DNA from: Macrocystis pyrifera
Taxonomy: Eukaryota > Sar > Phaeophyceae > Laminariales > Laminariaceae
NCBI GenBank assembly: GCA_031763025.1
Contig: JASSKH010000006.1
Location: 2,019,048-2,083,047 of the forward strand
Direction: 5' to 3'
DNA: 64,000 nucleotides
The notes beneath the pieces were generated by a model that saw only the letters and a program-made list of their open reading frames with translations, was not told the origin of the DNA and ran no database searches. The position numbers and the translations under genes were made by a program. Of this stretch, positions 11,701 to 21,940 are shown piece after piece (position 1 is the stretch's first letter; each line of letters starts with the position of its first letter).

Positions 11701-14700
11701 TAAGCATTTTTTCTAATAGCGGAGCTTAAGCGTGTATTTACCTAACTGGCGCGATTTTTCGTTTGTTCGTGAAACACATGAAAACAATGAGCGGACTTGG
11801 TTCGCTTTACTTCGCCGCCGACTATAATAATAACAACTGTATCGCTATGACCGATAATATAATCACCGTTTGAATTCTAATACGAGTAGCAAACGGGCAT
11901 TTTACTCCCGGCAAGAGTGGTATCTGGTATTAGGCCGTCAAGTGTACATTTTTTACAACAAGACTGAACTTCTGTTGGGGTGTCTCACTTAGCCCACGAA
12001 CCAACAAGTAGAGGACAGGACAACCACCAAGCAAAACGAGCGGTATGAAAGCCCGGCTGAGATTTAAAAACAAAAATAACAAATTCGTGTGCCGTTGTCC
12101 TGAAGTTAGTGTAGAATGCACCCATTCTCGAATGAGAAGTCCATCCTCGACTAGCCTTCTTGTTTCTTATCAAGTTACGAGGTGTCCTGTTTCTACAAGC
12201 AAACTCCCAGCCCGTTTCTTATTACAGTAGGATATTAACGCCGTGTTTTCTTATAAGCCAACTCCCAGCCTGTTTCTTCGTTGACTTGAGAAGTCTAGGT
12301 GTCCTGTACAGTAAGCCAACTCAGTCCTCAAAAACTCACGTCCATGGTGTACTTGGGGACGCCGTACTTCTCGGTGACCATCTTCAGGACGGGCTCCACC
12401 ACGTCCGAGATGATCACGGGCTTCACGCCGGGGACGCTGGCGAGGGTGTCGAGGTGCACCTGTCCGATGCGCCCGGCGCCGATGATCCCTGCGAGGCAAC
12501 GAGAAAAAAAGTGATTGAGCGAGGCAGCGAACAAGCGAGAAATCGAGGCAACGACTACGTTATAAAGGCGAGAGGACGAGGGAGCAAGGGAGCTTGTAGG
12601 GTGTACGTAACGGTTCGCTGACCGCGAGGCCTTGCCCTCCTTCTCCTTCAATTTTTTTTCAAGTGTTTCGCACCACCGGTAAGGACGATGCTGGGGCCTC
12701 GAAAGCACTGCTGTGGCTGTGCTATCAATAATAGCCGTCAGGGCAACGGCTGGTTTAATGAACGATCCACGCAAAATATCGAACTCTTAAATCCGAGCAG
12801 TTTATCTATATCCCCAAAACGTCTTTAAACACGATAATAACTACAGCATTTGCGAAGGGGCTTAACAAGAGTGCATCCACGTGTTGGAGGTCAAATTGCT
12901 TGGAATCAGAGTACCAAGCACACTCTCGGTTGCAAAAAGGCGTCAACATGGACTCCCTCCCTGCCTGCCTGCCTCATGGCACCGCAATTTATGAATAGTG
13001 GGGCCTGGGGGAGGCGAAAAAAGAAGAGACGGAAAAAAAATTCCAAGGCTTGCTTGCGCAGGCATTCTCGATACGGGTCGCTCAAGCTTTCGAGTTTTGT
13101 TTCATTGTTGCCGGTGCCATGTGCTCTCTGCTGCGACGCCACCACGAGCGCCATAGTTGAAACCTCGCCGTGAAAATAGCCACATTCGAATGATCTTGTG
13201 AAGAGCTACATCATAGGTATTTAAATCGCCTCAATTCGTTGGAGCATGTGGGATTTCTATGAAAGGCCCCAGCCATCCACGACGCCAAATGATACGTACG
13301 TGCCATTCTGGGCAATAATGTAACGACCGTTTGGCCTTGATCTTTATGCCCCAACGGTCTTTACAATTCCGCCACGCTCTTCCCAAAGCCCCTGCCTCCC
13401 CCGTCTCTTCTCGCCAATCTACGTTCGGATTCGGGGGAGTAGGTGCTCTTTCTTATGACAATAACAGCACACACGCTGCAATAACAGCAGCAACGACTTA
13501 GCTAGTCCCTGTGATCGTACGAGTTCCAACAGATGCATAGATGCTTGCTGTCCGGGTGTCGAGGTGGCTCTGCCTCTGGTTTATACGTTTGTATTTTTTT
13601 GTTCTCGCTCGCAACCGCTTGTCAAGCTTGCAATCGCACATTTCTTCCTCTACTGCTCGCTGCTGTGATATGTGTCTCCAGTCTCGGGGTTGTCCGGTGG
13701 CAACACACGATTGGGTGGCGTGCTTGCTGCGCGGTCGTCAGATGCTTCCTCCATCGAGAGCCTTCTATCTGCTGTGAGGTGCTTCTGCTGCAGGCGCTGT
13801 GCCGTGCTGCGATCGGCGGCGGAATTAACAAGCTATGTCATCAGGCCATCATCCAATCAGCGTACGAATCATCACAATTTGGTTGGTTTTAGTATGTGTG
13901 ATTGGCCTCTGTCACGAGTTTTCAGGCCCCAACATTGCGAGATTGCCGCCAGCCATCATTTGGATTTCACACTTGCCAAAAAAAAAAAAAACGCCTCGCA
14001 TTTCTCGAAACCCCTTTGGAACCGCACCCAGTTTTCAGGGTTATCTGCATGTACTTGAAATTAGAGAAGGAAAATACATTTCGCAATCGAAACTGCCCCC
14101 GCTTTTCGGAGAAACACTGCTTATAATTGAAGCACCGAAGACAAAACAACTGCTCCGTCGTCCCTACTTTTACGACAACACAGTACACATATGATACGTT
14201 GGGATGTACTTTTACAACGGAGTGTGTACGGGAGGGATAGATAAGATACACTTGGGTCCAGCTGGAATGCGCTCGTTCAGTCACCGCCTTCCTCGCTAAC
14301 AGCGCCTCACCCTCCCCCCCCCCCCCCATCATCTATGCTGTCTCAAAATAACGAAATACTGCCATACCACCGCCTGCAGTGTTGGATATCGTACGGAAAG
14401 TTTCGATATGTTGGATCGATGGATCGCCCGTGTTTCGCCTGGCATCCCCGTGATTGTTTACACTGAATGACAGCTGCAAATGAACCTGGTGTCAAATATC
14501 GAAATCTTATCGATTACGTCGTAATTGTTCTGTTTATCGGTACTTGTCGAACTCGATCCTCATTCGATACCCAACCTTATCAACCAGTAACAGCCTACTA
14601 CGTGTATATGTCGCCAAAATACCAGCAGTGGATAAATTTTAAGTACATGCAAGGTTCTTAGATTTGCATGTATTATTTACACCACCTGGCACCCTGCTCC

Positions 14701-15532
14701 TATTTGGTACTTTGACCCGGCAGTGGGCTCATCCCATTTGGCACCCTGCTCCCACTCAGTGGTGCAGAATTACAATCAGCCCTCCCCAGGGGCCGCCGGA
14801 GGGTCACCTGAAACCCTGGTCCCGATTGGTACCAAGTAGGCCATACTATCTACAACAACTCCTATGCATACCACAGCGTAGTACAAAATTTCAAAATTTA
14901 CGACAACATTTGCAAACCTGAACGAATACCGTTGCACTTGCACACTTGTACAGATGTGAAATTTCTCCGTCTCTCCCAACAGACCGGTACGTACGTACCC
15001 GTTACTGTGCTGTGAGTATCCGACATGTATCAACCAACCGTCGGAGATCGAAGATCGGTACATCGGTACACGCACTCGTACACTCGTGCTCGTGCGCGTA
15101 CGTAGATCTACTGACTACCCGGCTACGGAATCGACCAAAAATCCGAAGTACGTATGCGGTACATATACGCGCATGTAGCGCACCCCCCACCTATGCATCG
15201 CACCAGGAATTTTCTGTTATCAGTTTATACCCCAGGGGTAACCATAAAACCGTCAACATAATTATTGATTAACAGCAGCAGTTTTCCTGTATCAAATCAT
15301 ATTACAGCAGTTTTTCCCAGCATCGCCGTATTTAAACAGCTGTTATCAAAACTTACCAACGTTGAGGGAACGGGCTTGGGTCTCGACGACGCGCCCTGCC
15401 CTGCTCGTCCACCGTATCCACAACACACATGGCCGAGACAGCAAAAATAGCACACGGGGCACGGGAGACGGGGAACACAAGCGAAAACGTCAGTCAAAAG
15501 CAAATACCTTGGTACCTGGCATGAAGCATCAT
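3923..15532 (-). CDS. myo-inositol 2-dehydrogenase (Gfo/Idh/MocA family), spliced
   Basis: Probable NAD(P)-dependent oxidoreductase converting myo-inositol to scyllo-inosose (inositol catabolism), most likely soluble. Exons on the minus strand: 15532-15508 (start, weak), 15395-15357 (weak at its 5' end), 12488-12340, 10619-10458, 10141-10067, 8345-8228, 6307-6114, 5385-5197 and 4063-3923, ending in TAG. Donor and acceptor phases agree at every junction and the sum is 1092 nt (363 aa), normal for the family. The Rossmann motif GIIGAGRIG follows the second junction. EKPIA, carrying the family's catalytic lysine, is in the fourth exon; GVKLMTAFQRRFDP spans the fifth; IHDLDIARW, the active-site helix, opens the seventh. 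The last exon ends in a C-terminal helix typical of IolG-like enzymes. Introns run from about 0.3 to 2.9 kb and carry six MITE copies. A related scyllo-inositol or other sugar dehydrogenase cannot be excluded. The core exons are secure; the first 20 or so residues are inferred. Confidence 0.85.
4336..4480. repeat. About 60-bp tandem repeat, 2.5 units
   Basis: Units begin GCGTACTGTAG, GCGTCTCGTAC and GCGTGTCGTGC and share CTTCTCAGACAAGAAAA-like centres and AGGTCAT ends. Within the last intron of the dehydrogenase gene. A CA dinucleotide tract follows at about 4488-4509. Confidence 0.75.
4622..4737 (+). mobile_element. MITE copy 2
   Basis: Same family, with an extended TATATATAT in the core. 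It is inside the last intron of the inositol dehydrogenase gene. Confidence 0.88.
5417..5709. repeat. Cluster of very long G homopolymers
   Basis: G tracts of 27 (5417-5443), 29 (5464-5492), 30 (5665-5694) and 13 bases. C tracts lie on the other side of the exon at 5385-5197 (5050-5142). All are intronic. Exact lengths are probably sequencing-dependent. Confidence 0.9.
5505..5665. repeat. Poly-G-associated dispersed repeat, copies 2 and 3
   Basis: CATGGCCGTAGTCGTATGAC at about 5515 and CATGGCCGTAGTCGTATTAA at about 5634, each next to G tracts. It matches copy 1 at 310-440 over GACCATAGAC, CATCCCTACGATGCCGGGACG-like and GACCAG segments. Confidence 0.65.
6713..6821 (+). mobile_element. MITE copy 3
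   Basis: TATTACGGGGGTCCATA left end; the right end is mutated to CCCCCGAAATA. It lies in the intron between the exons at 8228 and 6307. Confidence 0.9.
6906..7016. repeat. GGGTC/GACCC pentanucleotide hairpin
   Basis: GGGTCGGGTC units on the left face GACCCGACCC units on the right across a GGCCCGGCCC centre, forming a GC-rich inverted repeat of about 110 bp. Confidence 0.8.
7461..7532. repeat. 12-bp minisatellite, six units
   Basis: GACCTTTCCAAA twice, then GACCTTTCCGAA four times. The unit is a multiple of three and gives a false repeat-protein frame (SKDLSEDL) on the plus strand. It is intronic. Confidence 0.92.
7763..7872 (-). mobile_element. MITE copy 4
   Basis: Reverse orientation relative to copy 3. 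It is inserted in an AGT trinucleotide tract, which continues on both sides, so the insertion boundaries are unusually clear. Same intron as copy 3. Confidence 0.92.
8782..8900. repeat. About 32-bp tandem repeat with CACCGGTG palindromes
   Basis: Three to four units of GATGACACCGGTGACATCAAG-like sequence, each centred on the palindrome CACCGGTG. Intronic; a related GCCACCGGTGTCGC occurs near 9.13 kb. Confidence 0.8.
9207..9317 (+). mobile_element. MITE copy 5
   Basis: More diverged left TIR (TATTACGGAGGATCACAT); intact core and right end. In the intron between 10067 and 8345. Confidence 0.85.
10780..10888 (-). mobile_element. MITE copy 6
   Basis: Reverse orientation; the ends are ATTGCGGGGGGCC and CCCCCGTAAA. 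In the intron between 12340 and 10619. Confidence 0.86.
10895..11190. repeat. GATC-rich dispersed repeat, copy B
   Basis: Same landmarks (CTGGGTTGGAT, CATAACGGCAG) and repeated AGATCATGATCT motifs. Located in an intron directly after MITE copy 6. Confidence 0.55.
11388..11497 (-). mobile_element. MITE copy 7
   Basis: Reverse orientation, with perfect-looking ends TGTTACGGGGGTCCATAG and CCCCCGCAACA. Same intron as copy 6. Confidence 0.9.
11570..11672 (+). mobile_element. Diverged MITE-like copy
   Basis: The core AAAAAACCTATATGTTTC plus TTGGTCCTGATTG and a CCCCCCGCAA right end match the family, but the TIRs are decayed. It follows copy 7 by about 70 bp. Confidence 0.55.
12489..15356. other. 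Large intron of the dehydrogenase gene
   Basis: About 2.87 kb between the GT donor at 15356 and the AG acceptor at 12489. No MITE is present. A 119-codon frame at 13533-13892 is not convincing. A nested gene is not supported. Confidence 0.5.
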
Positions 15533-16319
15533 GTTGTATGTCGGGGGACGGCAGTTTCGGTCGCCGTGAGTCACACCTTGAGGGGTTCCGACGGTAAAGC
15601 TAGTATATTAATTCTAGACGGCAGTCCGTGCACAAGCCTAAACTGCCTTCTCCTGGCACACCCACCTCTTTCTTGTTGGTTGATCAAAGCGAGAGCAGCC
15701 AAAACAAGCCGCCAACATCAGGGTCGAACACGAAAATACAACGAAAATAAAAAATAAGAAAACAAGAAAAAAATCGTACGTGCAAAAAAAGAGCAAAGTT
15801 TGGACGAAATGAAAAGGAGTTTCGAAATTTCTGTCTTTTTTTTTTTTTCAACATGTGGCTGAATTTTGTATTTTTTGTACGTACGTATATATATATATAT
15901 ATATGTTTCTGTCGGACGCACTTTTTTTTTTTTGGCGATTTCTTCTCCCCGAATCCGGAAAATAAATAATTACCTCTATTTTCAGTGCGAATTGATTAAA
16001 TTGAAAATGCCACGTGCTCGTTCGTGTGTGCACTTTCGGCTATTGCAAGGAGTATGCGTGATATACGATGCCATAATGCTACATGATGCTGCCTGCACTG
16101 CTGCGCCCCAGGCCACCCATCTCGTCACAAATCAAACTCCTTAAAGTGGGGCCTGGTACTCGTCGTAGGGCTCTGCTGCGAAGGATAGATATAATATCAC
16201 CGAGGCATCTCACAGCCACAAGCGGAGCATTGCTACTGGTGTGCGCCAGGTATATACATGCGATACACATATCATATCACAATGTGCGTACATTTGCTGT
16301 AAAGGGAGGAGGGGTAACG

Positions 16320-16353
16320 TAGAACGAACGAACGAACGAACGAACGAACGAAG
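16320..16353. repeat. AACG microsatellite
   Basis: Seven or eight consecutive GAAC units. Confidence 0.9.
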
Positions 16354-16537
16354 TAAACTCGTTGTGCTCTGTTTCGCTTCGTTTCACTATTATCTCCCTC
16401 TCTGACAGCTGAATGTTTTCAGGCTGCTGGCTTGCTTGTGTACGTTGTGCTTCCGTCGTACCCAGCAGGACGATGGGATGAGGACATTTGGCTGTCTAAC
16501 GGGCTTGCGAGTGCCTGCTGGACTGCTCGCGATGTAC

Positions 16538-16647
16538 TATTTACGGGGGTCCATAGTTAATAGGACCTATGGTATACATAACAACCTATATATTTACCTA
16601 TTTTTACTAACAATATTTGGTCCTGTTAACTATGGACCCCCGTAATA
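16538..16647 (+). mobile_element. MITE copy 8
   Basis: TATTTACGGGGGTCCATAG to CCCCCGTAATA with a complete core. Intergenic. Confidence 0.92.
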
Positions 16648-16669
16648 CTAATATTAGTATCTCCGCTGT

Positions 16670-16790
16670 GTCGTGCTGCTTCGTGACCCACAGAGCTTTC
16701 ATCTCTCCAGCCATCAGCACGGACACTACAGCAGTAAATGTGCTGGATGTCCATGAGTAGAACGGTTGTAATTGAGGACCACATGCATAC
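16670..16790 (+). repeat. Dispersed CAGCACGGACAC repeat, copy 1
   Basis: GACCCACAGAGCT, ATCAGCACGGACACT, GCTGGATGTCCATGAGTAGAA and a TGAGGACCAC end in the same order as copies at 30455, 34400 (inverted) and 41755. Confidence 0.6.
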
Positions 16791-16869
16791 CATACCTGGT
16801 TCGTACGTACGAGTATGATATGTGCGTATCATCGGCGATCATACGTACTCGCAAGGCAGGCACTAAAAA

Positions 16870-16980
16870 TATTACGGGGGGTCATAGTAAATGGGACCAA
16901 AATTTGTTAGTAAAAAAATGGTGAAAACATAGGTTTTTTGTCTGTACGGTAGATCCCATTTACTATGGTCCCCCGTAATA
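16870..16980 (-). mobile_element. MITE copy 9
   Basis: Reverse orientation; TATTACGGGGGGTCATAG to CCCCCGTAATA. It lies 220 bp from copy 8 in opposite orientation. Confidence 0.92.
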
Positions 16981-18493
16981 TCAATACAACCGCTGTAAAC
17001 TACCTGCCTGGTAAGCTGTAATGCATTACAGAGCCCCTTGGGATGAAATTCCGAGAGGCGACAATCTCATCGTCATTCTCCACATCAACTGCTGCTGTGT
17101 CTACTACCTGGTATTTAATAGGAGCAGAGGAGGGCACGCAGAGAGAACATTATCTGCATGTCGGTGCAGCTTAGGAAAGGCATCGTCGAGATTGTTCCAT
17201 CTTGACGCATCGCTCGTCGTTTGCGCCCCCTCGCCTCTCCCAGTTATCAAGAACACCAGCTCGGAAAAAAAACGCCAGAGGGGGCGATGCAACGCTAATA
17301 TCTCGAGAATCGAGTCCCGAGCTCCCGCCACGTACAGGAGTGCTGACATAACTACTGGTAAAGGTTCCTGCCAGCACGGTCGTACGTACTTCTCGGGGGT
17401 ACGTGAACAAAAACAGCGATGCTCGGCCTGCATCGACCTCGTTCTGCGCGTTCAGCACCGTCTGGTTCGGGACCACACGACCTGCCGATCCCCGGTAGTA
17501 GAGCGTGTCACTCGAAGGACCGCAGCACGGGCACCAAGCCACCAAGCCGACGCTGGCCAAAAAAGAACTGAAAGCAGAAGGCAGCCTGAATGCCTGCATG
17601 ATGAAGCTGCGAAACGTGTCCTCGTACTCGTACTGGCGTCCGTCTATCCAACAACCATTCTGTCCCGAAATGTAACAAGCCTTTTTGTATCGATATTAAT
17701 ATCGAAATGATCTTACAATTTCGTACACAGTGGTATATGCGTGTCTTTGGTTTGGGCGGCCGACAGACTCGATTTTTCTGGGGGAGGCAGGGGGTTCCCC
17801 CATGAAACAGCAGCAGCACATGATCAGGCAACCACGTCGGCCTGACCCACCTGGAGGCCGTGTTTCCCATCCTTGCGACCGTCGACAGCATGCTTGTGGA
17901 GTGTGTTGTAGAGAGTAGGTTTGCGGGGGATGCGTGGGCAAGTTTGGGAACACAGGACACGCGACACATTTTTGCGCACGCGAGGAGTGCCATATATATC
18001 GAAGGCCGAGTCGCAGCGGGTAGATATTGTCATTTGGCGGGTACCCAGCAGATCCAAAGATCGGCTTCTTCCTTGCTACTGCTTCGCCCAGCGGCTCCCA
18101 TGTATCACCCTCTGGAGACCACGTACTCATCTCGGTGCATGACCACCCAGGGAGTAGGTTTAGCAATCACCCCGAGGTCGCGATTTCGCACCGAGTACAT
18201 TAGTATAAACTAGCCCTGAGGGACCGCCAGGCCACTAGGGGAAGCGAGGAAAAAGCCGGAGGAATGCGACCAACGACCTGGGGATGGAACGTTGATGAGG
18301 AATATGTATACTATGATACCGGTAGCTAAAATGAAATTATGTGGGGAATGGAAAGTGGGAAACGGCTGGCAGAGACGCGTATGAGGGATACTACTGATTT
18401 GCGGAAGGATATTCGGTTTATATAGGAACGGCATCTACACTATAATGTCGGAAGGCAGGCATAATAATAATACTCATACCTGAAGTTGTATGA

Positions 18494-18554
18494 AAGGCAG
18501 GCAGGCAGGCAGGCAGGCATGCGGGCAGGCAGTAATACGGGCAGGCAGGCATGC
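18494..18554. repeat. GGCA microsatellite
   Basis: Interrupted GGCA units, directly upstream of the TIR element at 18564. Confidence 0.85.
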
Positions 18555-18563
18555 CAGGGTTCT

Positions 18564-19076
18564 ACATTATTTGACTTTTTCGTGGCATGCCGTGGCATTA
18601 TCATGGTACCACCCATGGCACACCATGGCATCCCCACGGCATCCCATGGCGTGGCATAGGATTCCATGGCACGCCGTGGCATGTTATGGGTGGTGCCATG
18701 GCAACCCCCGCCGCAACCGCCACAGCATCCCCTACGGCACTCCATGGCAACCCCACGGCATGTCATGGCAACCCCCACGGCACCCCAATGTCCACGGCAC
18801 ATAGGGTTAGGGTTAGGGTTAGGGTTCCATGGTATGTCGTGGAGGTCCGTGGAGCGTTCCGTGGTATGCCGTGGGAAGTTTTGCCGCAGGTGGTGCCACA
18901 GCAATGCCACGGCATGTCGCGGAACGACTGTCGCGGAACGACTGCCGTGGCAAGGCCCACGGCAAGCTTCACGGCAACCCTAACCCTAACTCCAGCCCTA
19001 ACCCCAACCCGTGGGCCTTGCCGTGGCATGCCGCGACATGTCGCAGGCAGTGCCAAACGAAAAAGTCGAGTAATGT
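18564..19076. mobile_element. TIR element made of CATGGC repeats and telomere-like repeats
   Basis: The left end ACATTATTTGACTTTTTCGT (18564-18583) is repeated inverted at 19057-19076 with 18 of 20 matching bases, and TA lies directly outside both ends. The interior is degenerate CATGGC/GCCGTGG minisatellite able to fold back on itself. It also holds four AGGGTT units (18803-18826) and, in opposite orientation, CCCTAA units (18977-19010). There is no coding frame. Probably a non-autonomous TIR or foldback element with TA target duplication. Confidence 0.6.
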
Positions 19077-20934
19077 ACATCGGAGTATAGACGTGGGCAC
19101 TACGGTAGTTGCGAAGGATGCAGCTGATAAAGAAGCCCAGAGTAGGCGACGACTCCAGCGCTTTACAGATATGTACGTACATGTACCGGACACAGCACTC
19201 GTGCATGTATGTCTTGAAGAGTGTGCCTTTCAAGCCCACTGCTTACTGTCGTCCGTCCTCTTGGGGGCACGCTGAGATCGCCTTGTATTATTGTGAGAAA
19301 TGGCAGCGACCAGCATTTCAAGTCTCAACACACAAGGGAGTCCTGCACTGTACCGCACAACACGGAGCGGGGACACCAACAAAACGACATTTACCCAGGA
19401 CGAGCGCCGGTGCCAGTACAAGTTGCACCAATACTACAGTACTGTGGGCACAAACTACTTGGAACTGGTGTCGTGCATTTTTCACAGGTAGTATGAGGCC
19501 GCGACAAAGTGGCAGATGCAGCAGACCGAATGACTACAAGGAGCGTTTTCTCGAGCAGGAATGTGAGGGGGTTTGAAGCAATACTTCGATAACTCCTCGC
19601 GACGGGGTGCTGGAAAGATCCTGGTATCGTACCGTGCTTTATCGGACAGGAGGTGACTTCGTATCGCTCGAGCAACGAGTGTGGCAATGATCTGGTGAAA
19701 CTGCGGATGAGTGCAAAGTTAGGCTGAAAAATTATTAGAGTAAAAGTAAGTGTAGCGACAAGGTTCTAGCGCGGGGGAAGCGAGGGGCGTTGCAGAGAAT
19801 AAACTTTCCGCTTTCTAGTTAAGGAAATGAGGGGGCGTCCTGTAGGCGGTGGGCCCCATTGCTTCCGTGAAAAACACGATATACGCTCCGCTGCCTCCAC
19901 ACATGTCGACCGCCGTCCTCGTGGATCGATCGCCCCCCACATGAAACGCTGGCCAAGTTTCATCCGATCCTAGGTACTGGTGTAATTTTTTCCCTCGGAA
20001 AACCAAGAAAAAAAAGGCTTCGCGCATCGCGCTTTGTCACTTGCGGGGGAACAGCAAGAAACAGGAGGATTGCCAAGAAACTGACCGGTCCCCATTTGGC
20101 AACCAAACTGCACTCTGTTCGGGGAATCGAGGACTAACCCCAGACACCTTACCAATGACTCCAAGAGAATCATGATTGGCCTATGAAATAAGAAAATATC
20201 GACATCTCGCGCAATGCATTTTCCAAAGGTGTCAATGCTGTAGACATCTCTCGCAAAATGTGTGAGTCCTGCGTCTAGAGGACAGATAATACCTGCGCAG
20301 TCAAAAGCTTTAAAGGTTTGTTGGCTCTATACGTTGCTCGTCCGCCAAGGAAGTTGGTATCGCCGTGCTGTTGAAGGCGATTGCTTTTTGTCGACACCCC
20401 CTAGTGACGCGCCCGTCGACACCGCAAGTGGTCACAAACTCCAAGGTGAACCGCCCTGTGTGGCACGGGAGTTCTACACCAGACGCACCGGTCGGGTGTT
20501 CAAGACTTGCGAGCTCGCACGGCGGTGCTTATTGGGGCGCATACAACGACCATTGCCAGGGTCCGTCGTGCAAGGCCTACAGCAGACACGGTTTTGTTTA
20601 TGGTTGTTTCCTGTACAAAACCTTTTTTGCTGTACCTGAACTTTTTGTTTTTCGCGGGGTATACCCTCTCTGTCAACGTGAATCGAGCGACCCGTATCCA
20701 GGAGGGCGTATTTTGACACCCTCCGATCGCCGAGTTGGGCTTCCACCCGCTGTCCGCCGTGCTATCTCGGGGGGTCTGCTGCCGGTCGGAAGAGCCGTTT
20801 TCCCCGTGGGTCATACTAAAGCCGACAACAGCATTGAAGATCCAATAAAACATCGTTATGGTCACCGATGTGTAATATTCAAACAATGTAGATGCGTGTG
20901 AAAGCCGTCAATTTGATTGGAAGTCGGCGGAATT
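19077..20934. other. No feature recognised
   Basis: Open frames up to 178 codons overlap on both strands without domain or codon signature. I see no gene here. Confidence 0.45.
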
Positions 20935-21180
20935 AGATGAAAAAACATGAAGGCTAACATGTAGCCGACATTAGTAGCGACTGATGGAAGTTGGTGGAAG
21001 TAGATGGACGTATTACGACCAAGGAGGGTTGTGGTATGTAGCTCCGTGTGGAAGCCGTCGAAGAACTCGGAGCTAGATGAAAATAGGGTGAAAATGCATG
21101 AAAGGAACGTCGTGTAATTAGTGGCAGCAGGTGGGAGTAGATAGAAGTCGACATAAAAGCAGTGCGAGGAGGTAAGTTCG
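20935..21180. repeat. GGAAGT-type degenerate repeat, left of copia element
   Basis: Repeated GGAAGTNG and AGTAGATGGA motifs. The same vocabulary appears right of the copia remnant, so the element probably inserted into one repeat field. Confidence 0.6.
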
Positions 21181-21188
21181 AGTTGCCG

Positions 21189-21636
21189 TGTTATTGTGGA
21201 TATTGTGATATACACTGGCACAGTGGCTGAGAGGCTGTGTCGTCGACGTTAGTCGAGGTGATGACATGTCTGAGAGTGTAGCCTAGAAAAAGAGAGTCCT
21301 TCCACAATGTGAAGAAGATGTAGAGATATTGTAACACTGGCGCTTAGATGGCCAACACACACGGATATAAACCACAGAGTATGCAGGAGCCGAGACGATG
21401 GCTGCTTCCTAGAGATGACCAGGACAGCTACGATCCACACGAGAGAGACACGAGACAGACACGAGAGAGTGATCTACTCGGCTAGCAAGCAGAGTATTCT
21501 ACGGAAGTAATTCCTCCGCTGCATGTACACACGTTACATTCGAACAGACACGTACATATGAGATCAACGATATTATACAAGATCAGTGCTACTGAACATT
21601 GACTCATGCTGGCTATGTGCTCACATTTCCATATTA
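21189..21636 (-). mobile_element. Probable 3' LTR of the copia element
   Basis: A purine tract (GAGGGGGGGAG on the minus strand, 21648-21637) follows the pol stop by about 300 bp and is the expected polypurine tract. The segment beyond it ends in AATATCCACAATAACA near 21189, which looks like a copia LTR end in CA. No second LTR is present because the 5' end is missing, so both boundaries are estimates. Confidence 0.45.
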
Positions 21637-21648
21637 CTCCCCCCCTCA
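21637..21648 (-). other. Polypurine tract of the copia element
   Basis: GAGGGGGGGAG on the minus strand, downstream of the RNase H stop codon and immediately before the presumed 3' LTR. This is the usual plus-strand priming site of LTR elements. Confidence 0.55.
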
Positions 21649-21940
21649 ATGAAAGTTGCTCTGAATTGTACCAAATTAATGATGATTAAATCAGTCAAGT
21701 ATTCGTTACATGTGTAAGTTAATTCGTTTCATGTTTTATACGTGCTACAATACATTCATGCGCTTGTAAAAGAAGTACCTGCTATTGTTTCTTGCACAAA
21801 TCAAGCTACCATAACTTTTAATCCTACATGGCTCGTTCAACCAGTGATGGTGTGAGACCGAATGCCGACTACTGAAAAAGTAAGCTGATTCACACAAACA
21901 GAACACATTCAAAAAACAAACACACAAACATATAACACAA

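Larger units (their letters stand above)
15533..18563. other. Gene-free stretch
   Basis: Upstream of the dehydrogenase start. It contains an AT tract near 15.89 kb, the AACG and GGCA microsatellites, two MITEs and a dispersed repeat. A promoter for the dehydrogenase is expected at the left end but no motif is convincing. Confidence 0.5.

Noticed and set aside
13533-13892. Small Cys/Leu-rich protein
   Set aside because: Lies within the 2.9-kb intron. It has a hydrophobic stretch, but its start context, codon use and neighbours give no support.
18803-18826. Possible chromosome end or telomere
   Set aside because: Only four AGGGTT units, with opposite-facing units nearby, all inside an element with TIRs and with ordinary DNA on both sides.
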